Assembly: GCA_037952775.1 (NCBI GenBank) | Contig: JBANAY010000001.1 | Span: 2,232,001 to 2,296,000, forward strand | DNA: 64,000 nt | Direction: 5' to 3' | Origin: Clonostachys chloroleuca | Taxonomy: Eukaryota > Ascomycota > Sordariomycetes > Hypocreales > Bionectriaceae | Shown here: piece after piece, positions 55,533-64,000 of the stretch | How positions within the stretch are numbered: the first letter of the stretch is position 1 | Layout of the letters: the number at the start of each line of letters is the position of its first letter | Position numbers and translations under genes: made by a program | The notes under the pieces: model-generated | What the model saw: only the letters and a program-made list of their open reading frames with translations | Database searches by the model: none | Told to the model about the DNA's origin: nothing

Positions 55533-58004
55533 CTAAAGCCACTTTAGTTTGGCAATATGATCAACCTTCTTCTTGCTGCTCTTGACAAACCCAAGCGTCC
55601 GCAGCTCGGCTAGGCCACGGTAGAACAAAAGAAGGGCCTTGCGCTCGTCGCCTTCCTCCTCCCCAACAATGTCAAGGAAGGCTGTCCACAAATCTGCAAC
55701 GTTGACCAAACTGCCAGTTTCAAGGTAGAGCTGGTAGAGAATGGACGTTGCCGGCAACGTCGACTGAATGCCGCCCCCGTTGTCTTTGCAGCAAGAACAA
55801 CTCAGGTAGTCATAAGGACGCGTGAGGCTTCTCTCAAAGGTGGCACGGGGTCGGGGAACAAACACGTCTCGAGCCGGCGACATCGAGTCATATGTCCAGC
55901 ACTCGAAGAGAAAGACGTGCGAAACAGGTAGGACAGTCACATGCCGCGACAGCAACTTTGTGAGCTCGTCCACGTAGTCCGTATACTGCTTGTCCTCCTC
56001 ACTCAAGGCAGCAGAGTCTCGGCTGAGTTGGACTCTTTGGGCGATCACCGTTGTTCGCATAACTTTGGTCTGACCCATGTATTTGCTCCGCAGAGTGATG
56101 GACTTCTCCTGAGCTAGCTTTGCAAGAGACTCAATGCCCTCTTGGAGCTTCTTTAGAGCCAGTTCGAAGAAGAGATCGTCGTCCCCTTCATAGGGCGATA
56201 GATTCACTGTAGGGTCTCCAATCTGAAAGATTGAGAGCACTTGACGGATGAAAGCCAGGAGCTTGGGTACTTCCATTCGCCGAACTTGCTCCGTCACTTC
56301 TGAGTCGTCGATGCCTTCCATCATGGCTCTGCAGTATACGGTCGAGAAGTCACCGTCCATTGCTCCAGATGCCACAACAAGAAGCAGAGAACGAAGTAGG
56401 CCATTAACCCACCGCTGCCTCTCTTTCATGGCACTCTCGATCTGCTCAACTAGATATGCATCGTTCTCCAAAAGAGATTGCGCGTTTGATAGCTCACCTG
56501 CATCATCAGACTCGATCAGCCTTTCCACAAGAACTCGGAAGGATGGTGTGTTCCGAATCGATTCAATATGCTCTGGCTGAGGTGGGAGTTGGAGCGGAGG
56601 GCCCATCAAAGAGCTTAGAGGGTTGGCGTAGAAGTGACACATGTATGCATACTACCTCGTCTGTTAGTATATTCACTTAATCGTCATGTCATTGCGAGGG
56701 TGAACAGTACTTTTAGAGAGCTAATGAAAGCCTGGATGCCAGCCATTTGGTCGCGCTGACGGTCCAGCATGCTTTTGAGGAGCGGCGAACCTAGTCTCAA
56801 GGGAACATCGCTAGCGGAGACTGCTATTTTGAAGATGGCCTCAAGGATAGCATCAGTCTGGACCGCATCAAATTGCGCTCCGTAGATCTGCTGGCAAGCT
56901 GTCTTGAGCAAACGTGCTTGAAGGAGCTCAACCGAGGTAGCAATTCCGAAAAGGAGTGTGAACGGAATCCGGGGCCTCCAGGAGCTGGAGAAATTCCAAG
57001 TTAGTGTAGCTACATATAACTGGCGGGAGTGGAAGCTTACTTGAGTAAGGGAATAAGGTCTGATAGAAGGGTGCTGTCAAATCCCTCGCTATCCTCAAAT
57101 GCTACAAAAACATGATCGCAAGCTTCGGGCTTGATAAAAGCTCTCAATGCTTCTAAATCGTAGTCTAGATGCTTGGTGTGAGGCTAGAAACGAAGTCAGT
57201 CATGCCATCAATCGCACCGGAGAAGCTATGTGGTAGACTCGACAAACCTGGATCTCATCTTCTTCCTCGTCTTCAATATCCCGGCGTGTGACATCTTGAA
57301 TAATCTTCTTCAGTGTTGACTTGAGAGTCGTAACCTCGGATGAGCGTAGCCTCACAAACTTGCTTGGTGTCGATCGTTGAAGACAGTCTGATAGTTGTTC
57401 GAACAGCAAATTTTGCGACGCAATGTTGGAACCTGTACGAATGAAAACAGAGGGGATCTTGTCATATCTGGTGAAGAGAAATTCGATCAGTACATCCTGC
57501 GTGCGATGTAGGCCTCAAGAACCAACTCACGATTCTGCCTGCGCCTCACTCACGAAAGCAGCCACTTCATCCAATGTGGCTGAGTTTGACTCTCTCAACG
57601 CATTCTGTTCGACATATTAGCATCGTGTTTAGTAGATTCAATGTCGAGTCAGTATGATTTATATCTCACCTGGATGCGAGAGTCCACCCTTTCCCAGCTC
57701 TCACGGAAGAGCTTCTCACGAGCTTGAACGAACTCAATCTTTTCTACGCCATTGAATAACGGCACAAAGTTGGGAGACGCTGTCTCCGTAGTAGTTGTCG
57801 CTACTTTGGTCTGCTTCGCTAATCGACGGCGCTTAGAAGCATGCTGTTGACGGTTCTCCTCTTCATTAGGATCGAAGACGTATGCAACCTGCGGTGAGGG
57901 TTGGATCAGCATGAGCAAGGAGAGTCCAAATCAGGTCCCAAGTAAAGACCTACCTGGTGGTCTTCCTGGCTAAAAGCCTGACCAGACTCATCGTTTTTGG
58001 TCAT
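55533..58004 (-). CDS. orc3: Origin recognition complex subunit 3
   Basis: Subunit of the six-protein complex that marks replication origins. Seven exons: 57954-58004, 57670-57888, 57531-57604, 57248-57467, 57041-57183, 56711-56984 and 55533-56651. All splice phases agree and the product is 699 residues. Features: acidic/basic N-terminus (NRQQHASKRRRLAKQTK), the Orc3 N-terminal block (FRESWERVDSRIQNALRES), degenerate AAA+-like region (DKIPSVFIRTGSNIASQNLL, VFVAFEDSEGFDSTLLSDLI, WRPRIPFTLLFGIATSVELL, the last highly characteristic of Orc3) and a winged-helix C-terminal part ending FYRGLAELRTLGFVKSSKKK and VDHIAKLKWL. No Walker A is seen, as expected for Orc3. Confidence 0.95.
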
Positions 58005-58940
58005 ATTTGAAGAGATGCAGTGTTTTTATGATCCAATCTGTTAAGCTTGATGTCGACGTCGAAGTCGGCGTGGCTAATTGAAGGTTGGATCTCATCCAAC
58101 GCGCTTGCAAACTGTGAGACGCGTTCTAGACACTGTGTATTACACTGTACATCCGCCCGAGATTAAAGCGAAAGCGAACAGTGCAGATAAAACGGTATAC
58201 ATACTGTATATGTGTCCTTCTACAATCAGCACGAGAACGCGAGGAAGCTTCATTTGATCGTTGGATTCGTTTATTATATGTCGTGTCATTGCGATACACT
58301 GAGTTTAGGTCTGGGCGGGCTTTTGGATTTTCAGGAAGTTGATGTATAAATGTAGATTTTCCTTTTGAAACCTCATCATTCCTCATCATCACCAATGTGT
58401 TCTGTCTGTCCCGTCCTGAGAAGAAAACGCGAATAGCTGCAGGAAGTTCAAGAAGGCACAAACAAGACTTCTGCCCTCTTGTAATATCGTGGAAAAATAA
58501 CAAAAAAAGAAAGTAAATAAGAGAGAAAGGAGCCGTTACTTTCAGCCAAAAGCAAAATACCTATACACCCGAATCGCCCCTCGCAGAAACAGCCCATCCA
58601 TGTGCATGTCTAGACACCGAAGTGTGCCGATGTCAACCCTCTTCCGTCGCAAATGCGAGCGACATATTCCCAATAGCGTTCTCAATGTCCCTGATTTACA
58701 GCATCCCAAACCACTCTAGGTTCTCCCCTAGACGTAGTATCAAACTGCAAAAATCCTCGCATCAATCGAGGAGTATCCGTTGTCTTTTCGTTTTTATCAA
58801 CTTTCTTTGAGCGGTTCCAAGTCTGGTTCAATAATCAAATATGAAACGTCCACTATTATTCCTACTTTCGCATTGTGTCAAGTCCCTCGCTGGAGGGGAC
58901 TTGCGATAGCTGGCTTATGAATACTACAGTTGAGTTTCAA
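58005..58940. other. Intergenic between orc3 and PWWP gene
   Basis: orc3 promoter side; AT-richer, no supported ORF. Confidence 0.6.
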
Positions 58941-61005
58941 TTATGCCGTGACCTCAGCGGTCTTGTTGGCCTTCTATAAGAGAGTTTGTCAATATCCGTT
59001 CATTGCTTCCCCGCTATAATCTGACAAAACTTACATCTCCAGTTGCCGATTCCTCTTTCTCCTCAGCGGCTGGGGCCTCCTGGACCTTTTTCGGCTCCTC
59101 TGGAGCTTCCTTCGCGCCTGTCTGGTCTTCAGAGGGCTTTTCGGATTCGCTCTTCGCCTTAGGTTCCTCGGATTTCTTTTGCTCCGCATGGTCCTCGGAA
59201 GCGCCATTAACGCCATTGGTCGCAGCTGAGCCCTCGCCAGCCATCAGCTTATTCCACTGATCAAGAAGAGCTTGTGCCCTGGGCTTGAACTTGAACTCCT
59301 CCTCACGAGGGATGGAATCGAGCTTTAGAATTGCCTTCATGACCTTGTTGATCTTTGTTGCCTTAATAATTGGTACCTCCAAGTTGGCTCCAAAGTTCTC
59401 CAGGATGATGAGATACTCCACCATTTGGTCCATCTCGCTTTCCTGAGGAATCTGATCACGAGTCAAAAGACCACGTTGAAGCTTATGTCTGAGGTATAGA
59501 ACTTCTTTCTGTCATGGTGTTAGTAACTAAATTTTTTGAGTCAAGGGAACATTATGCGAACCTCCTTGCGGAGCAAGCGCTCTTGAGGGGTCAGCTTGGC
59601 ATCTTTGGATCCGGACGCTTTCTTCTCGCCAGGCTTCGACTTGGCCTTGCTAGGCTTAGACGCTGACGCCTCTTTGTTTTGTGGTTTGGATGTGCCATTG
59701 GCTGCATTGGCTGCCTTGGGAGTCGAAGACGTATTAAGCTTGATCTTGGGCTTCTTCACAGAATCGGGGCGCTGGGGTGTCTAAAATAAACTCGACGGTC
59801 AGTTCGAAGGTCCAGCAAAATTTGTATACGCTGCTGGCAGCACTAACCGCAGCATCCTCTTCAGCCTTGCGCTTCTTGGTCTTAGCCTTTGCACTCTCTG
59901 AAACGTCTGCCATTTCCACATCCTCATCTACGTCGCTGGCCTTGGGTTTGCTCTTCTTGGACTTCTTGGGGGTGGCCGCTGCGGCCTTGGCTGCCTCCTC
60001 TTGAGCGATTCTGTCGTCCTCAAATTGCTGGAGGATCTGTTTGTAGTAATCGATGGGATGCTTCTCGGCTGCAAGCTCGAACGCCGCCTTCAGGTCCTTT
60101 CGAATCTTGCCGTTCATAGCATTCTCGGCCATTTCGGGAGTTAACTCGGTAAGGGCCGTGTTGACAACCCAGCCGCTGGAAGTTTATCAGCAAAAACCCA
60201 ATTGGTATTAAATGCATCCGGAGCCTGTTGTTCTTACAATTCGTTGGTGAACAGGTACATAACAGGGAAATTCCTGTCATTGACGCGCTTGCCGCCGTCC
60301 GCGTAAGCTTCAGCGTAGGTACCATCGGGGCGCGCCGCGGTCACTGGGCGACTGTTGAGCAGCGCGGGTGGAAGCATCGACTCCTCGCAAATAATTGCTG
60401 GCCATTCCGGAAAGCCTTTAAGCTTCACCAGAAAGTGGTCGCCTGGCTTGGCGTCGAGGTGGGTGATGCGGATTTTGGAGGCCTTCTTGCTCAACGATTT
60501 GCGGGTCGAGCCTGCACCCCCCGACTTGCGGCGGTTATTTTGTGTTTTGGCAGATGGTGTTTTGATGGTCGACGTGTCAGCCTCAGCCGTTGACTGGTCA
60601 GCTTCAGCTGCAGAGGGCTCAGTGGCGTTGGGGGCCTCAGTCTCGCCCTCTTTGGCAGGCTTCACTTCCTCATTTGCCTTCGCGTCTGGGGCGCTTTCCT
60701 TTGTTTCCTCGGTTTCTTTGGGAGCGTCTTTGTCTATTGAGGGCGGAGTTTTGTTAGCTAAATTTATTCATTCGGGTACAAAGGAATCAAGCATGCCCGC
60801 GAACTGGGAAAATATGCGCGAAACTCGCGTCGCGTAACCGGCCATAAGATTTCGCCCGTCCTCCACGATGCGCCCTGGCATAATAGAACTTACCATCAGT
60901 CTTGGGCTCGCTCAATTCAGTCTTCTTGGTATCGGTAGTTGTAGCTTCGGGAGCATCCGCAACAGACACAGGAGCGTCGGTCTTCTCGGCGGGTGTGTCA
61001 GCCAT
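58941..61005 (-). CDS. PWWP-domain protein with LEDGF/TFIIS-N-like C-terminal domain
   Basis: Six exons: 60894-61005, 60238-60733, 59848-60175, 59562-59780, 59035-59508 and 58941-58973, giving 553 residues with consistent phases. An acidic/Ala/Thr-rich N-terminus is followed by a basic patch (NRRKSGGAGSTRKSLSKKAS) and a PWWP domain (KPGDHFLVKLKGFPEWPAII, PDGTYAEAY, RNFPVMYLFTNEFGWV). Lys-rich nuclear segments follow (ATPKKSKKSKPKASD). A helical domain near residues 395-470 (MDQMVEYLIILENFGANLEV, IIKATKINKVMKAILKLDSI) resembles the TFIIS N-terminal/LEDGF integrase-binding type bundle. PWWP domains read methylated H3K36 and bind DNA, so a chromatin or transcription-elongation role is likely. 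The acidic Glu/Lys tail is low complexity. The last exon codes for 10 residues only. Confidence 0.9.
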
Positions 61006-61862
61006 GGCGAGAGTTTGTATGATGATTCCAACAACTTCGAAATGCGAACTGAGTTCCTCGGAGCTCGAGCGCCAGATTGCTGGAGCTCTAGGAAAGAGCT
61101 ATGCAACGCGTGTCAGAGTCGCGTATAGTAGGTTATGCCAATGACAGCGCAAATCGCAATATGCGGTGGAAAGATAATCAATCAAGATGCAGAAGACGCG
61201 AAAATGACAAGACAACGCCTCTTTGCCGTGTTGCGTTGATGTCGGCGGTGTGGTTGAGAGAAGAGAAAAACACTGGAGCAGAGGGCGATTGACTGCTGCC
61301 GAGACGAAGAAGGCGCATCTAACGTCACTGAAAATAGTAGTCACGTGATGGGTACGAGAGTAAGTGGCGGGTTATTTCAGGTCTCAAAATACGCGGTAAG
61401 GATGGCGTCCCAGATGCATGATGAACAGCCCGCCACCACCACTCAATCCGACCCAAATGAGACATCAACAAAAAAATTTAAGTCCACATCCTCGTCATAT
61501 ATTTCACAATCTCTTCTTCAAACTGTAAACTCTTGATATCTACCGCGGCTCGTTGAACCCCGCCGCCCGCTAGCTTCCATACCGGTCGTCGAGAAACCTG
61601 GGCATTCCGTCCATGAACTCCAGGCCCCCAGCGCTATTATCCACAACCAAACTGTCTGCACAACCCCTGTTTTACCGACCAAGTACTTGTGATTAGTCCT
61701 ATCATCCGAGGCATATTTTTCCGAAGTCAATCATTTTCTCTTTTCCCTCTCCAGCCGGGTGGTCTTGTAGTAGCCTTGAAACCTCCCGATCGGACCACCT
61801 GAGCACCATATCCAACATACAATAATACAAGGGTGTTGTCACGAGTAAATCATAGTGAGCCT
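61006..61862. other. Intergenic between PWWP gene and brr2
   Basis: Promoter side of the PWWP gene. No supported ORF. Confidence 0.6.
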
Positions 61863-64000
61863 TTACTCATCGTCGTCATCTTCGTCCTCGTCCTCGTCAA
61901 CATCCATGCCCTCGGCGGCAGTGACTGAAAACTCGCGCTCCTGATCAACTCCAACGTAACTATCGCTCATCAGGTAAAGTTTTAAGTTATGTTCGCCAAC
62001 TGTCGGAACTGTGTATTCGAGGCGAGTTGATAACTCTTGTCCAATCGTCACCCTCTTGATAGCAAGCAGGTTCTTGGTCTTATCGTCACCAACGACAAGC
62101 CACCAATTCTCCAACTTCTTTGTAGGATAGAATGGCGCATGTACTGTGGAGTCGAAAGGAGCATCGTCATCTTCCTCCACATTTCGGGTGATCTTGATTT
62201 TGAGATAAGCCGGTTCGCCGGCCCTAATCTCATCTTCCTCTAGAACCTCGTGTTCTAGCTCTAGATCGGGATACTTGTCGTTTGTGAAGTTCGCAACCTC
62301 AGCCAACTGCTTTTGTGACAGACCCAGGCGTTTCATTAGCTTATCAGAGTCGGGGTTCTCTTCAGGATTCATAGCCTCCATGAAGTCGAAGACGTCCTTG
62401 ATTCTATGAAAGTTGTTAGCGCCACTGTACTGCATAATGGAATTTGACTGCGAAACATACCCAGCATCATTCGCCACCTTGATAACCTCGGGGGAAAAGT
62501 GAGGAATCTGTTTCAGGGGGCTATCTCGATCCCACATGGCTTGTATTACCATTTGAGACATCTCCATGGCATTCATAGCATTGAGGTGGCCATCAGAGGA
62601 AAGGATGTCAACCATGGCACTGAGGAGGCTGAGAACCCTCAAAAGAATAATTTCTTGGTCCTTGGAGAGGTCGACTGGTAGCTGCATGCGTGAGAAATGC
62701 GCCTGGAGGAGAACAAAAGCCTTGAAATGGGGTGAGTCGTAGGCGGGGTCAGCCATCTTGACGGGCACTCGCTCATATATCCGACGCAAGAGACGCTCTT
62801 CATATCTTCTAATCTGAATGACTTCAAATTCAGTGGCCGACGTAACGATCTCCAAAATACCCTTGAGCTTGGTACGAGCACTGAGTGAGAGCAAGAAGGT
62901 TTGCATGGTAATGTAAGAAATGTTGTAGTACGCTGCGATCATTGCCGAGTTTTGAGGAGAAACAGAGCCATCCTCTTCGTCGAAATCAATGATCTTTGAC
63001 TCGCCAAGTTCACGGAGCGTAGTCTCAACAAGATCTGACATGTAGTTACTCAGATCATCATGTGAGGTGCCTGTCAAGCTGTAGTAGCTCGGATTCGCCA
63101 GCAGCCGTCGGTAAAAGTAGGTAAACGTTGTCCAGTTGATCGCATCATCACCGGACTCAATCATCTTGGTGCTAATTTCGGTTACAAAAGCATCGTGAAG
63201 ATAATTGTGTAGATGTGATTCAACAGGAAGAGCTTCGTTGAGGAATTTCTTGTAGTAATCTCGCTTTACCTGTGGGAGCATAAGAACGCCACGACCGCGG
63301 CCTTCCTTGGACGGCCGCATAGCCTTGCCGAACATTTGAAGGACCTCGCTAAGAGGGTAGTCCACATATCGATGCTCTCTGCCTTCAAAATATTGGGTAC
63401 CCATCACAATGACGAGGTGGGCTGTACTAGTAAGCTCCCAGCAAACGTCTCGGGAAGCAACAAGGACCTGAATGGCTCCATTGTCATAGAGATGCTTTAC
63501 GATCCGCCTGTCACTATTGCTCAGTGCCTCATGGTAGTAACCGATACCGTGCGAAAGTGCCTCAGCCAATGCTTCTTCGTGGACTCGTTCAAGCAATGGC
63601 TGCATTTGCTTCACATCGGCATGAAGGAATCGATCTTCGTCTTCATCAACAACACATGCCGCCAGAAGATCTCTTGCGGTAGCTCGTGTTTGTTTCCTAC
63701 TGGGCACGAAAACCATAGCTGGCTTGTCGGGTGACATTTGTGTGATTGCGAGGTATGTGGGTTTGGCCATTGCCAACATTAACGAGGGGAAGTGGGAAAT
63801 TGAAAAGGACTGAAGGTGAAGCTCGAGTGGTACAGGACGAACATGAGGGCTGAAGTTGTAAATATCATGCTTTGTGGCGTCAATCCACTCTCCGATATCC
63901 CTTGCATTGGCAAGAGACACGCTGAGAGCAACAATTCTCATCGGGAGCTCTGTCTGCGTTCGGATATAATGCATACGGGAGACGATGATCTCGTACACAT
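61863..64000 (-). CDS. brr2: Pre-mRNA splicing helicase Brr2, C-terminal part (5' end outside window)
   Basis: U5 snRNP Ski2-like RNA helicase that unwinds U4/U6. The window holds about the last 692 residues. Exons here: 62461 to beyond 64000, and 61863-62403. Visible are the later motifs of the second helicase cassette (ALSVSLANARDIGEWI, AMVFVPSRKQTRATARDLLA, VLVASRDVCWEL, and QMFGKAMRPS where active cassettes have QxxGRAGR, consistent with the known inactive C-terminal cassette). The second Sec63-type domain follows (TNDKYPDLELEHEVLEED, FYPTKKLENWWLVVGDDKTK) and an acidic tail (VDEDEDEDDDDE). The 57-nt intron (62,404-62,460; GTATGT, GCTAAC, CATAG) is in frame and has no stop; splicing joins VANDAG to IKDVFDFMEAM. 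Confidence 0.96.
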   Translation of the reverse strand, partial: VYEIIVSRMHYIRTQTELPMRIVALSVSLANARDIGEWIDATKHDIYNFSPHVRPVPLELHLQSFSISHFPSLMLAMAKPTYLAITQMSPDKPAMVFVPSRKQTRATARDLLAACVVDEDEDRFLHADVKQMQPLLERVHEEALAEALSHGIGYYHEALSNSDRRIVKHLYDNGAIQVLVASRDVCWELTSTAHLVIVMGTQYFEGREHRYVDYPLSEVLQMFGKAMRPSKEGRGRGVLMLPQVKRDYYKKFLNEALPVESHLHNYLHDAFVTEISTKMIESGDDAINWTTFTYFYRRLLANPSYYSLTGTSHDDLSNYMSDLVETTLRELGESKIIDFDEEDGSVSPQNSAMIAAYYNISYITMQTFLLSLSARTKLKGILEIVTSATEFEVIQIRRYEERLLRRIYERVPVKMADPAYDSPHFKAFVLLQAHFSRMQLPVDLSKDQEIILLRVLSLLSAMVDILSSDGHLNAMNAMEMSQMVIQAMWDRDSPLKQIPHFSPEVIKVANDAGYVSQSNSIMQYSGANNFHRIKDVFDFMEAMNPEENPDSDKLMKRLGLSQKQLAEVANFTNDKYPDLELEHEVLEEDEIRAGEPAYLKIKITRNVEEDDDAPFDSTVHAPFYPTKKLENWWLVVGDDKTKNLLAIKRVTIGQELSTRLEYTVPTVGEHNLKLYLMSDSYVGVDQEREFSVTAAEGMDVDEDEDEDDDDE

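Overview
The window looks like euchromatic nuclear DNA of a filamentous ascomycete (Pezizomycotina, most likely a Sordariomycete). Evidence: genes with short introns (mostly 53-120 nt, GT/AG, some with readable CTAAC or CTGAC branch points), moderately GC-rich exons, separately encoded monofunctional genes with roomy intergenic DNA, and fungal-specific families (DUF3602, Atg22, Sec66, a BAH-PHD reader, F-box families). Species was not determined. No tRNA, rRNA, CRISPR, intact transposon or secondary-metabolite cluster was recognised.

Layout. 1-4.7 kb: no gene. 4.7-8.8 kb: mitochondrial phosphate carrier (-), small CBS-pair protein (+), lipocalin-like conserved protein (-). 10.7-12.0 kb: NAD-dependent epimerase-like protein (-). 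12-16.8 kb: long gene-free stretch. 16.9-20.1 kb: F-actin capping protein beta (-) and a BAH-PHD chromatin reader (-). 21.1-25.7 kb: Atg22 vacuolar effluxer (-) and a DUF3602 protein (-). 27.1-31.9 kb: CHORD-CS cochaperone (-), glutaredoxin-like protein (+), HpcH/HpaI aldolase (-), Rpb7 (-). 33.6-38.8 kb: Mpo1-type dioxygenase (+) and the mitochondrial arginine-specific carbamoyl-phosphate synthase large chain (-). 39-43.6 kb: AT-richer accessory island with repeat and hairpin remnants, one F-box gene and one decayed F-box relative. 44.4-48.6 kb: PAQR receptor (+) and a secreted Leu/Gly-rich protein with Kex2 sites (+). 49.8-53.7 kb: Npl4 (-) and Sec66 (+) on a divergent promoter. 54.1-64 kb: small conserved protein, Orc3, a PWWP protein and the 3' part of Brr2, all (-).

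Most genes are unrelated housekeeping functions; no operon or pathway cluster is visible.

The most useful non-obvious result concerns sequence quality. Four conserved genes (Rpb7, capping protein beta, the BAH-PHD protein, Npl4) are each broken by one frameshift. In three of them the break is a single missing base inside a G/C homopolymer, and adding that base gives a full family-length protein. That points to assembly error rather than pseudogenes. Three introns (in the glutaredoxin, PAQR and Brr2 genes) are multiples of three with no stop, so ORF-based calls silently include them as protein. I found no convincing novel defence or biosynthetic system. The best biological leads are the Kex2-site secreted protein, the repeat island at 40.2-40.7 kb and the F-box pair.
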